From Streptomycetaceae bacterium (GTDB lineage Bacteria > Actinomycetota > Actinomycetes > Nanopelagicales > Nanopelagicaceae), in assembly GCA_027483765.1 (NCBI GenBank), contig JAIXTW010000003.1:1-64000 (forward strand): DNA of 64,000 nt, in the 5' to 3' direction. This document shows, piece by piece, positions 11,139 to 19,136 of this stretch. The notes beneath the pieces were generated by a model. It was not told the origin of the DNA, searched no databases, and saw only the letters and a list, made by a program, of their open reading frames with translations. Every line of letters starts with the position of its first letter. Within the stretch, counting starts at the first letter, position 1. A program made the position numbers and the translations under genes.

Positions 11139-11218
11139 GTAACGCCTTACACTTCTCGCTCCACCCCTTGCCACACCAGTCGACTTCGACTGACTTTGCG
11201 GGGAGTTGACTGTCGAGA

Positions 11219-11947
11219 ATGGATAGCCACATGGCCGATATGCGCCTTAATAAGATTATTGCCGACGCGGGAATCACGAGCCGTCGAGGTGCGGATGAGC
11301 TCATCATGGATGGTCGCGTTACTGTCGATGGCCGTCAGGTAAGAGAGCTTGGTGCCAAGTTCGATCCCGAAAAGGTCAAAGTAGAGGTAGATGGCGAGAC
11401 AATTACACGGTCTTTGTCTAAGACTTATCTTGCACTTCATAAACCGAGAGGCGTGCTGTCAACGATGTATGACCCGGAGGGACGCCCGTCGTTAGCCGAT
11501 TTCATCAACCTCAGAACCGAGCGGTTGTTCCATGTCGGCCGCCTAGATAAGGACTCCGAAGGCCTGATTTTGCTCACAAATGATGGGGATCTGACCTTTA
11601 GAGCAACCCATCCTTCGTACGGGTTAGAGAAGACATACATCATTGAGTTTGATGGAAAACTCCCGGTCGGTATTGAGAAGACCCTTTTGAAGGGAGTAGA
11701 GCTTGAAGATGGGATGGGCCGGGTCCTAAGTTTCAGCCACCTTTCTCCCCAATGGATTGAGGTGGTCATCCATGAGGGTAGATATCACATCATTCGCCGC
11801 CTGATGGAGGCTGTCGGAGTTGAGGTCTTGAGACTCATTAGAACCAAGTTTGGTCCGATCTCTTTGGGGGAGACCCTTGAGGGACGTTGGCGAGATCTCA
11901 ATGAAGGCGAATTGGTTAGTCTACAAACAGCTTTAGATATAAAGTAG
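11219..11947 (+). CDS. rluB: 23S rRNA pseudouridine synthase, RluB/RsuA family
   Basis: Isomerises a uridine in 23S rRNA. The 242-aa protein has an N-terminal S4 domain (~5-60: LNKIIADAGITSRRGADELI) and the RsuA-type catalytic domain with Asp in HVGRLDKDSEGLILLT and the KTYIIEFDG segment. It matches Rv1711 by synteny after scpB. The start is uncertain among ATGs at 11219, 11231 and 11240; GGGAG lies about 13 bases before the first. Only the first dozen residues are affected. Confidence 0.93.
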   Translation: MDSHMADMRLNKIIADAGITSRRGADELIMDGRVTVDGRQVRELGAKFDPEKVKVEVDGETITRSLSKTYLALHKPRGVLSTMYDPEGRPSLADFINLRTERLFHVGRLDKDSEGLILLTNDGDLTFRATHPSYGLEKTYIIEFDGKLPVGIEKTLLKGVELEDGMGRVLSFSHLSPQWIEVVIHEGRYHIIRRLMEAVGVEVLRLIRTKFGPISLGETLEGRWRDLNEGELVSLQTALDIK

Positions 11948-12202
11948 TAAATCAAGACTGAAGTGTTTTAACCATTTATCTATAAACGGGTATTCGGTTC
12001 CGCATCCTTCAAAATGTTAATTTATCGATAATCTGCAGCGTGAAACATCCCCTAAAATATCGATAAAACTATATTCTAAATCGATGTCCATTCATTCGAG
12101 GAATGATATTGATTCAGCCAGTTGCAAAGGAAGTAATTAGTCGATAAAACGTTTTAAGTGCAAAACCATAAGCAATTAATCCCCGTGAGAAGCGAGTGCA
12201 GG
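11948..12202. other. AT-rich intergenic region with repeated ATCGAT/TCGATA motifs
   Basis: This is the longest non-coding stretch in the window and clearly more AT-rich than its surroundings. ATCGAT palindromes occur at 12024, 12059 and 12080. The 10-mer TCGATAAAAC occurs identically at 12060-12069 and 12141-12150. I see no convincing frame, tRNA, riboswitch or terminator. It may be a binding region for a regulator or nucleoid protein, or the scar of a lost gene (in other actinobacteria rluB is followed more closely by the next core gene). Confidence 0.6.
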
Positions 12203-12208
12203 TACACT
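12203..12208 (+). promoter_or_regulatory. -10 box TACACT, leaderless promoter of aroH
   Basis: TACACT fits TANNNT and ends exactly 6 bases before ATG 12215. No Shine-Dalgarno sequence is present between them. Confidence 0.6.
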
Positions 12209-12214
12209 TGGCAA

Positions 12215-12577
12215 ATGTCAGTGAGAGCAATTAGGGGAGCGACCCAGGTCGAGGCCAATACGGCGCAAAGTATCTACGCTGGCGTAGCTGAGTTACTTCT
12301 TGAGATTCTCAAAGCTAACAACCTTTCCGCCGAGAACGTCATATCGGTTCTCTTCACATCCTCTCCAGATCTCAATGCGGCTTTTCCGGCGGCCGGAGCG
12401 CGTGAGGTCGGATTTGCCGCCGTGCCTCTGATTTGTGCAGTAGAGATAGACGTTCCAGGAGCACTTGAGCGCACAATTCGAGTAATGGCTCACGTGGAGA
12501 CCCCAGCCAGTTCTGAATCGATTTCGCACGTGTACCTTCACGGCGCAAAAGCCTTACGTCGAGATATCGCGCAGTAG
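12215..12577 (+). CDS. aroH: Chorismate mutase, AroH type
   Basis: Converts chorismate to prephenate for Phe and Tyr synthesis. The 120-aa length and RAIRGATQVEANTA start are those of the trimeric Bacillus-type AroH fold, not the helical AroQ fold. Conserved SPDLNAAFPA and AREVGF segments contain substrate-site residues. A longer frame begins at 12158, but ATG 12215 fits the family start and a leaderless -10 box. tyrA, encoding the next step, follows 13 bases later. Confidence 0.92.
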   Translation: MSVRAIRGATQVEANTAQSIYAGVAELLLEILKANNLSAENVISVLFTSSPDLNAAFPAAGAREVGFAAVPLICAVEIDVPGALERTIRVMAHVETPASSESISHVYLHGAKALRRDIAQ

Positions 12578-12590
12578 ATTTGAGGCGGTT

Positions 12591-13661
12591 ATGAGCGTAA
12601 ATCTTCCATTTTCCCGTGTAACTGTCATTGGTTCTGGGCTGATCGGAACCTCAATCGGTCTAGCTCTCTCGCAGAGAGGCTTAGAAGTGACTATGCGCGA
12701 TCAGGATGCCCGCGCTCAAGGAATCGCGCAGGCCCTTATTGGTTCTAAGACCCATGAAATTGCGGAATCAGAGTTAGTTATCTCTGCGGTTCCATTATCA
12801 GCCTTCTCCTCGGTACTAAAGCTCGTAAAAGAGTCAACCTTCGGTGAAGTATTTATAGATGTAGCCTCAGTTAAGACTAAACCTGTACTTGAGGTATTTG
12901 CTTCAGGGCTCGAACAAGGAAACTTTCTGCCAACTCATCCAATGGCAGGTCGTGAAGTGGGAGGAGCTGAGTCAGCTCGTGCCGATCTATTTGAGGGCCG
13001 CCCATGGATTATTGACTCTAGTCAATCCAATTCTCAGGCGATCTCTTATGGAATCGCTCTAATTGAAGCTTTAGGGGCATTTGTCATTGATATCCCAGCT
13101 GCGGCACACGATCAAGCGGTAGCGCTGGTTTCTCATCTGCCTCAGCTGGTTTCATCACTGCTCGCCAAGCAGTTGGTCGGCAAACCCGAAGAATGGCTCG
13201 GCTTAGCCGGTGCCGGACTACGAGATACGACTCGGATAGCGGCATCAGATTCCGGGCTCTGGAAAGAGATCATCACGGCAAATAGCGCTGCCATTACTCC
13301 GTTACTTCGCAAGCTTTCGAGTGACCTCACTGCGCTTATCGAGAATCTCACAGATGAGAATCGGATTGCTGAATTTATCTCTGAAGGTCAAGTTGGTCGG
13401 GCAGCAATTCCTGGAAAACATGGCGGTAAAGCTCGCGAATACACCTTCCTTCCGATTGTTATTGAAGATAAACCAGGTCAGTTAGCAGCAATATTTGAAG
13501 AGTGTGCAAAGGCTTCAGTCAATATTGAAGATCTTTCGATTGAGCACTCACCTGGACAAGAAACTGGCCTTATCACCTTGGCGGTTTCGGCTTCTGATGC
13601 AGTGAAATTAAGCGAACATCTACGTAGCCATGGTTGGGATGTGCATTCGCCACGTTCGTAA
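12591..13661 (+). CDS. tyrA: Prephenate dehydrogenase with ACT domain
   Basis: Oxidatively decarboxylates prephenate to 4-hydroxyphenylpyruvate for tyrosine. The 356-aa protein has an NAD-binding GSGLIGTSIGLAL motif near residue 14, the THPMAGREVGG segment with catalytic His, and a C-terminal ACT domain (~285-350) for likely tyrosine feedback control. GAGGCGG precedes the ATG. It pairs with aroH immediately upstream, so the two genes carry out consecutive steps. Confidence 0.94.
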   Translation: MSVNLPFSRVTVIGSGLIGTSIGLALSQRGLEVTMRDQDARAQGIAQALIGSKTHEIAESELVISAVPLSAFSSVLKLVKESTFGEVFIDVASVKTKPVLEVFASGLEQGNFLPTHPMAGREVGGAESARADLFEGRPWIIDSSQSNSQAISYGIALIEALGAFVIDIPAAAHDQAVALVSHLPQLVSSLLAKQLVGKPEEWLGLAGAGLRDTTRIAASDSGLWKEIITANSAAITPLLRKLSSDLTALIENLTDENRIAEFISEGQVGRAAIPGKHGGKAREYTFLPIVIEDKPGQLAAIFEECAKASVNIEDLSIEHSPGQETGLITLAVSASDAVKLSEHLRSHGWDVHSPRS

Positions 13662-13713
13662 TTCACTGTAATGGGCAGATGCGCCTTAGAATGTAATAAC
13701 TTATAGATGGGCT

Positions 13714-15690
13714 GTGAAGATGATTGTTGTTGCACTAGATGGCCCTAGCGGCTCTGGTAAATCCAGCACATCTAAAAATATTGCTATCCGTGCAGGTTGG
13801 AACTATCTCGATACTGGTGCGCTCTATCGGGCAATCACTTACATTGCTTTATCGATAAAGAGTGAGAATCCAGATGACATTATCGCTGCGGTTATCGAAT
13901 CACCGATCACTTTTCATTCCAATCCTCGTGATCCACAAGTATTTGTTGGTTCGACAAATATCAGTGAAGAGATTCGTAGCAACGAGGTAACTGAAAAGGT
14001 TTCGATTATTAGCGCAATGCCACAGATTCGGGCAGAGCTACTTACTCTTCAGCGTTCTATTATTTCGAAGGCCGATCGTGGAATTGTTGTCGAAGGTAGG
14101 GATATCGGCACTGTCGTGTGCCCAGAAGCTGCACTCAAGATTTATTTAACTGCCGATATTTCAGCTAGAGCTGCCAGACGCGATGCCGAGCACAATGGGA
14201 ATTCCGGTGGCGTAGACGCGGTAGCACATTCACTTTCGACACGTGATGAAATCGATTCTAATCGAGCAGTTTCACCACTAGCGATGGCTACCGACGCTGT
14301 CCATATCGATTCGACCGAACTGACTTTAGATGAGACGGTAGAGAGAATATGGGAGCTACTATCCCAGCGTTCTCTTCTTGGGCTTCCAATCGTTGCAATC
14401 CTGGGGCGACCTAACGTTGGTAAATCAACGCTTATTAATCGTTTCATCGGTCGACGAGAAGCGATTGTCGAAGATACACCCGGGGTAACACGAGATCGCG
14501 TTCAGTACGAATGCGAATGGGGCGGACGTCGATTCATCATTATGGATACTGGCGGTTGGGAATCAAAGCCCGATGGCATCTCAGTACAAGTAAGTGCAAG
14601 TGCCGAACTTGCAATGCAAGAAGCCGATGTTCTCTGTTTTGTTGTTGACGCACAAGTTGGCGCTCTCGATGAAGATGATGTCTTGGTGCAAGAGTTACGC
14701 AAAGCGAAGAAGCCGACCATTCTGGTTGCAAATAAAGTTGACGGAGATAACGACGAGTCGGATGCACATGCACTCTGGAATATTGGTTTAGGCGAGCCGC
14801 ATTTCGTATCTGCCTTGCATGGACGCGGCAGCGGCGATCTATTGGATTCGATTACGAAGTTGCTTCCTGAAGTTGGCGCGGCTCAGGTTCAAGATGGCTA
14901 TCGACGTATCGCACTCATTGGTCGTCCTAATGTTGGCAAATCGAGTCTGCTCAACGCACTTGCGGGGGAGAGCCGTTCTATCGTTGATGATGTTCCAGGT
15001 ACAACTCGAGATCCAGTAGATGAGTTGATTGAATTTGGTGGAAGCATCTGGAGATTTGTAGATACTGCAGGGCTTAAGAAGCGAGCGAATCAGGCAAGTG
15101 GAACCGACTACTACGCGACCTTACGTACTCAGACTGCTTTAGAACGTTGCGAATGCGCAGTGGTAGTACTCGATGCATCTGTGCCGATTTCCGAACAAGA
15201 CCTGCGCGTCATCACAATGGTAGAAGAAGCTGGCAAGGCGATGGTGATTGTGATGAATAAATGGGATTTAGTTGATGAGGATCGTCGACCTCAACTCGAT
15301 AAAGAGATTGAACGTCACCTCGATCAGGTCGAGTGGGCTCAGATTGTTAACGTCGCGGCGAAGACTGGTTGGCACCGAGACCGACTCGCTCCGGCACTGA
15401 GAACGGCAATTGATTCGTGGGAACGTCGAGTACCTACTTCGAAACTCAACTCTTTCTTGGGCGCACTTATCGGGGCGACCCCACCACCTGTTCGTGGCGG
15501 AAAGCAGCCAAAGGTTTATTACGCAACCCAGGCCGGAATCGCGCCACCGAAATTCGTGGTCTTCTCTTCCGGATGGATTGAAGCCTCGTATCGTAGGTTT
15601 ATCGAACGTCGCTTGCGTGAAGAGTTCAAGTTCCCTGGGACTCCAGTTCAGGTAGCAATTCGAGTAAAGGAACGAGATAAGGAGCAGTAA
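13714..15690 (+). CDS. cmk-der: Bifunctional cytidylate kinase / GTPase Der fusion
   Basis: One 658-aa frame joins two enzymes. Residues ~1-220 are CMP kinase (Walker A DGPSGSGKSS, GRDIGTVV motif). From ~224 the tandem GTPase Der/EngA follows: first G domain GRPNVGKSTL, DTPGVTRD and NKVDG; second GRPNVGKSSL, DVPGTTRD, DTAGLKK and NKWDL; then a C-terminal KH-like domain. All nucleotide-binding motifs are intact. Der assembles the 50S subunit. In Mycobacterium cmk and engA are separate neighbours; fused forms occur in some other actinobacteria. Start GTG 13714; ATG 13720 is an alternative. Confidence 0.95.
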   Translation: MKMIVVALDGPSGSGKSSTSKNIAIRAGWNYLDTGALYRAITYIALSIKSENPDDIIAAVIESPITFHSNPRDPQVFVGSTNISEEIRSNEVTEKVSIISAMPQIRAELLTLQRSIISKADRGIVVEGRDIGTVVCPEAALKIYLTADISARAARRDAEHNGNSGGVDAVAHSLSTRDEIDSNRAVSPLAMATDAVHIDSTELTLDETVERIWELLSQRSLLGLPIVAILGRPNVGKSTLINRFIGRREAIVEDTPGVTRDRVQYECEWGGRRFIIMDTGGWESKPDGISVQVSASAELAMQEADVLCFVVDAQVGALDEDDVLVQELRKAKKPTILVANKVDGDNDESDAHALWNIGLGEPHFVSALHGRGSGDLLDSITKLLPEVGAAQVQDGYRRIALIGRPNVGKSSLLNALAGESRSIVDDVPGTTRDPVDELIEFGGSIWRFVDTAGLKKRANQASGTDYYATLRTQTALERCECAVVVLDASVPISEQDLRVITMVEEAGKAMVIVMNKWDLVDEDRRPQLDKEIERHLDQVEWAQIVNVAAKTGWHRDRLAPALRTAIDSWERRVPTSKLNSFLGALIGATPPPVRGGKQPKVYYATQAGIAPPKFVVFSSGWIEASYRRFIERRLREEFKFPGTPVQVAIRVKERDKEQ

Positions 15691-15692
15691 GG

Positions 15693-16250
15693 ATGCTGAC
15701 GATTCCTAATGCACTTACTTTTCTTCGGTTTCTAGGAATCCCGCTCTTTATTTGGTTAGCGCTAGATCTGCGAGCTGATGGCTGGGCAATTATTGTTTTA
15801 ATGATAGGCGGTGCAACCGACTACTTCGATGGCAAGTTAGCTCGAGCGCTGAATCAAGAATCTCGTTTTGGGGAGATTGCAGATCCGACAATCGATCGAC
15901 TCTATATTGTGGCCACAATAATTGTGCTCTATATCCGCGAGGCGATTCCATTGTGGGTGATCATCATTCTAGTTGCGCGTGATGTTGCAATGGCGTTACT
16001 CGCTTTAGTCATTCAATTGCGTGGTCTCCCTACGCTCGAGGTAACCTACCTTGGAAAAGCGGCCACATTTAATCTGCTCTACGCGTTTCCTTTCCTACTG
16101 TTGGCCCTGAATACACAGTGGTATGGAACCGTGGCATTTATCTTTGGCTGGGCATTTACAGGTTGGGGAGTTGCGCTTTATTTAGCCACCGCGATTGGGT
16201 ATTTCCGAACCGGGATAAATAGCATTAGAGTGCGGCCACACGTTAGCTAG
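15693..16250 (+). CDS. pgsA: CDP-alcohol phosphatidyltransferase (PgsA-like)
   Basis: Integral membrane enzyme of phospholipid synthesis, probably making phosphatidylglycerophosphate or a related lipid. The 185-aa protein carries the family signature D-x2-DG-x2-AR-x8-G-x3-D-x3-D (DYFDGKLAR at ~43-51, then Gly, Asp and Asp) and about five membrane helices. It lies 2 bases after cmk-der and before gcvH, as pgsA2 (Rv1822) does in Mycobacterium. The acceptor alcohol cannot be decided from sequence alone. Confidence 0.9.
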   Translation: MLTIPNALTFLRFLGIPLFIWLALDLRADGWAIIVLMIGGATDYFDGKLARALNQESRFGEIADPTIDRLYIVATIIVLYIREAIPLWVIIILVARDVAMALLALVIQLRGLPTLEVTYLGKAATFNLLYAFPFLLLALNTQWYGTVAFIFGWAFTGWGVALYLATAIGYFRTGINSIRVRPHVS

Positions 16251-16282
16251 AATTGATTAACCGGAGATTGTAGGAGCTAAAG

Positions 16283-16663
16283 ATGTCGTTGATTCCAGCA
16301 GAGTTGCAATATACGAAAGAGCACGAATGGGTTGCACCCACTGAGACATCACTTCGTTTCCGAATGGGTATTACCGATTTTGCACAGGCCGCCCTCGGCG
16401 ACATCGTCTACGTGCAGATGCCTAAAGTTGGCGATAAAATCACCGCAGATGCTGTCTGCGGGGAGGTCGAATCTACAAAGAGCGTTTCTGAAATTTTTGC
16501 GCCACTCACTGGAGTTGTCGTAGCCGTTAATGAATCGCTTGTAGCAGCGCCCGAGTTAATTAATTCAGATCCCTATGGAACGGGTTGGTTAGTCGATATT
16601 GAAGTAGCTTCCCAGCCGGAGGGCTTGCTTTCTTCGGCCGAGTATGGAGCGATCACCGCCTGA
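16283..16663 (+). CDS. gcvH: Glycine cleavage system H protein
   Basis: Lipoylated carrier shuttling the aminomethyl group from GcvP to GcvT. The 126-aa protein has the biotinyl/lipoyl fold with lipoyl Lys66 in GEVESTKSVSE. AGGAG lies 7 bases before ATG. gcvP is 2.5 kb downstream in the same orientation; gcvT is not in this window. Confidence 0.97.
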   Translation: MSLIPAELQYTKEHEWVAPTETSLRFRMGITDFAQAALGDIVYVQMPKVGDKITADAVCGEVESTKSVSEIFAPLTGVVVAVNESLVAAPELINSDPYGTGWLVDIEVASQPEGLLSSAEYGAITA

Positions 16664-16671
16664 TTTTCCGC

Positions 16672-16700
16672 TTGATTTCTCCCCGCCAACTCTCTAGTGT
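16672..16700 (+). promoter_or_regulatory. Promoter of garA (TTGATT-N17-TAGTGT)
   Basis: A -35-like TTGATT (16672-16677) and a -10 TAGTGT (16695-16700) are separated by exactly 17 bases. The predicted start near 16707 gives a leader of about 27 bases containing GGGGGTGAG before the garA ATG. This is the best two-element promoter in the window. Confidence 0.6.
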
Positions 16701-16733
16701 CACCCTTAAGTTGACGTCGAAGGGGGTGAGTTC

Positions 16734-17201
16734 ATGGCAGAGGCAGAGTCAAAGCCAGAGTTAACTAGCACCCTTCACCTGGGTCTTCGTTCGGTAGTCG
16801 GCAATTCCCCAGCTGACCTGATCGCTGATTATCTAGCTACTTCGACGGAGGAAGAGCGCCAGGTACTGCAATCAGCGCTATCTGCCGACAGTAATTCGGC
16901 AATGGTTCTGGTTCATCGAGGTCCTGGAAAAGGGGCCCGTTTTCTGATCACTGCCGAAGGTGCCAGCATCGGTCGCTCGCCGTCGAACGCAATATTTCTC
17001 GATGATGTCACAGTCTCGAGAAAACATGCCTCGATTGCGAAGTCGGCAACTGGCTACACCTTCATTGATCTAGGAAGCCTCAATGGCTCCTACATCAATA
17101 ACGTCCCGACAACTGAGCATCAGCTTTCGGTTGGAGACGAGATTCAAATAGGCAAGTTCCATCTTTTATTTATTTCAGCTACATCAACAAAAAACAAGTA
17201 A
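16734..17201 (+). CDS. garA: FHA-domain regulator, GarA/OdhI family
   Basis: Forkhead-associated protein that, when unphosphorylated, inhibits 2-oxoglutarate dehydrogenase and tunes glutamate metabolism. The 155-aa protein has an FHA domain at ~60-150 (IGRSPSNAIFLDD, SRKHA, DLGSLNGSYIN) with the phosphothreonine-binding Arg and Ser. The N-terminus has ELTST where GarA carries ETTS, so one of the two kinase-target threonines seems retained. The spacer between this motif and the FHA domain differs from the mycobacterial protein. Order gcvH-garA-merR-bfn-merR-gcvP is that of Rv1826-1832. Confidence 0.9.
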   Translation: MAEAESKPELTSTLHLGLRSVVGNSPADLIADYLATSTEEERQVLQSALSADSNSAMVLVHRGPGKGARFLITAEGASIGRSPSNAIFLDDVTVSRKHASIAKSATGYTFIDLGSLNGSYINNVPTTEHQLSVGDEIQIGKFHLLFISATSTKNK

Positions 17202-17232
17202 TCGTTTCTTTAGCTAGCAGGGGAGAAGTCAG

Positions 17233-17955
17233 TTGAGCGTTCCAGCACGTGCCTACTTAAGTATTGGTGAGGTTCTCACAAAGCTCCGCGGGGATTTCTC
17301 CGACATAACCATTTCAAAGATTCGCTTTCTGGAATCTGAAGGCTTGATTGAACCGCAACGCACGCCATCTGGCTATCGCAAGTTCACCACTGCTGATCTA
17401 GAGCGACTTCGCTATGTGCTTCTAGCCCAACGTGATCAGTACCTTCCTTTGAAGGTTATTAAAGAGAACTTAGATGCCCTCGATCGCGGTCTACAGCCAG
17501 CACCCGCCGGAGGAACTGCGGGCCCACGTCCGACGCTCGGTCTAGCCACTATTGATGGTGAGTTTGCTCCTTCAACTTTTGCTGAGGCATCTGAGATGCG
17601 ACTATCGCGGGAAGAGTTGCTCAAGGCATCTTCGCTCGAGGAATCACAATTGGTAGAACTCGAATCATTTGGACTTATTCAAATCCGTGGTCGTCACTAC
17701 GACGGAGATGCTCTTGCAGTTGCTCGTGCGGTAGCCGAGATGGCTGGCTTTGGTATCGAACCTCGCCATCTTCGTTCATTCAAATCAGCCGCTGATCGAG
17801 AGATTGGTTTGATTGAACAAGTCATCACACCATTTACTCGACAGAAGAGCACGGAAGCGAAAGCTCGCGCCGAGGAAGTTCAGAAAGAGATCGCCTCTTT
17901 GTCAGTACGACTACATGCTGCCTTGGTACGCGGCGGCCTGAATCGTCCACGTTAA
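17233..17955 (+). CDS. MerR-family regulator (Rv1828 type)
   Basis: The 240-aa protein starts with an N-terminal winged helix-turn-helix (~5-75: SIGEVLTKLR, DITISKIRFLESEGLIEP, RTPSGYRKF) and continues with a long C-terminal region lacking metal-binding cysteines. This matches the Rv1828 lineage rather than metal sensors. TTG start with GGGGAGAAG upstream. Its target is not evident, but the conserved setting between garA and gcvP suggests a role in central nitrogen or glycine metabolism (inference). Confidence 0.92.
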   Translation: MSVPARAYLSIGEVLTKLRGDFSDITISKIRFLESEGLIEPQRTPSGYRKFTTADLERLRYVLLAQRDQYLPLKVIKENLDALDRGLQPAPAGGTAGPRPTLGLATIDGEFAPSTFAEASEMRLSREELLKASSLEESQLVELESFGLIQIRGRHYDGDALAVARAVAEMAGFGIEPRHLRSFKSAADREIGLIEQVITPFTRQKSTEAKARAEEVQKEIASLSVRLHAALVRGGLNRPR

Positions 17956-17975
17956 ATTCTTTGATTGAGTGACCC

Positions 17976-18479
17976 ATGTTTATTCCAGTAGAAGTCGTGG
18001 GTGTTCGGATTGAGATGCCTTCAAATCAACCGATCGTTCTTCTCAAGGAGATTGAAGGAACTCGCTTCCTGCCAATCTGGGTGGGTGCAGTGGAAGCAAC
18101 CGCGATTGCATTTGCGCAACAAGGGTTGGCAGCGGCTCGTCCATTAACGCATGACTTAATCCGCGACTTACTAGATCGGGTAGACATCACGCTGACTTCT
18201 GTCCATATCACCTCAATCGTTGAAGGCGTCTTCTTCGCAGAACTCAATCTCAGAGATGCGTCCAGTGCCTTGCCAGCCTTATCGGCCCGGCCTTCGGATG
18301 CGATAGCGATTGCGCTTCGGACCAAATCAAATATTCTCGTCGATAACGAACTCTTGGACCAGGTAGGAATCGATATTCCTGAGCAGGTCGCTTCGGAGGT
18401 TTCAGCGGCCGGGGACCAGGAGCTCGAGGCTTTCCGTGAGTTTCTCGATCAGATCAACCCTGAGGATTTCGCTGGCTAG
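17976..18479 (+). CDS. Bifunctional nuclease family protein (DUF151)
   Basis: The 167-aa protein belongs to the DUF151/BFN family (Rv1829): MFIPVEVVGV start, LKEIEGTRFLPIWVG, and LSARPSDAIAIALR, the family core. A plant member has DNase and RNase activity; bacterial members are otherwise poorly described. It sits between two MerR regulators in a conserved block. No signal peptide. Confidence 0.9.
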   Translation: MFIPVEVVGVRIEMPSNQPIVLLKEIEGTRFLPIWVGAVEATAIAFAQQGLAAARPLTHDLIRDLLDRVDITLTSVHITSIVEGVFFAELNLRDASSALPALSARPSDAIAIALRTKSNILVDNELLDQVGIDIPEQVASEVSAAGDQELEAFREFLDQINPEDFAG

Positions 18480-18530
18480 CTCGAAAGTCTCAACCTCAAG
18501 TAAAGGTTCTATTCGTGTCGGTACTCCCTT

Positions 18531-19091
18531 TTGATTAGAGGCGGGCGTACCCTTTCTTCAACCCCACTACGTGAAAGCGAGCCCCCTCTCGTGACAGAAC
18601 AAGAATTTGAAATCGGATATCGCGGAGCTACTGCATGCTCTGCGGCTGGTATTTCATATCGTCAATTAGATTACTGGGCTCGTACCGGACTAGTTGAGCC
18701 ATCGATTCGGACCGCGACAGGTTCAGGTAGCGCACGCCTTTACGGTTTTCGCGACATTCTCGTTCTCAAAATTGTTAAACGTCTACTTGATGCGGGTGTA
18801 TCGCTGCAGAACATTCGTACCGCGGTAAATCATCTGCGCGATCGTGGCGTTACTGAACTTGAGCGCATAACCCTTATGAGCGATGGCGCCTCGATTTATG
18901 AGTGTGCAAGCCCTGATGAAATTATTGACTTACTCGCCGGTGGCCAAGGAGTCTTTGGAATCGCAGTTGGCAAGGTCTGGTCTGAAGTAGAGGGTTCACT
19001 TGCCACACTTGCAGGCGAGATCAATGGCGAGTCCGTAGTTGCGGAAAATAACGACGAACTCTCACTGCGTCGCAAGGCGAAAGGCGCCTAA
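18531..19091 (+). CDS. MerR-family regulator (Rv1830 type)
   Basis: The 186-aa protein has a MerR helix-turn-helix (YRGATACSAAGISYRQLDYW, then GLVEPSIR and RLYGFRDILVLKIVKRLLD) and a C-terminal segment (LLAGGQGVFGIAVG) typical of Rv1830, which is linked to cell division and antibiotic tolerance in mycobacteria. The start is uncertain: TTG 18531 gives an N-terminal extension comparable with Rv1830, while GTG 18591 gives 166 aa; neither has a clear ribosome-binding site. gcvP follows after 45 bases. Confidence 0.88.
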   Translation: MIRGGRTLSSTPLRESEPPLVTEQEFEIGYRGATACSAAGISYRQLDYWARTGLVEPSIRTATGSGSARLYGFRDILVLKIVKRLLDAGVSLQNIRTAVNHLRDRGVTELERITLMSDGASIYECASPDEIIDLLAGGQGVFGIAVGKVWSEVEGSLATLAGEINGESVVAENNDELSLRRKAKGA

Positions 19092-19136
19092 CCCTCATAT
19101 ATTTCGCTCATCTAATTACTGGTTAGGTATTTTTGG

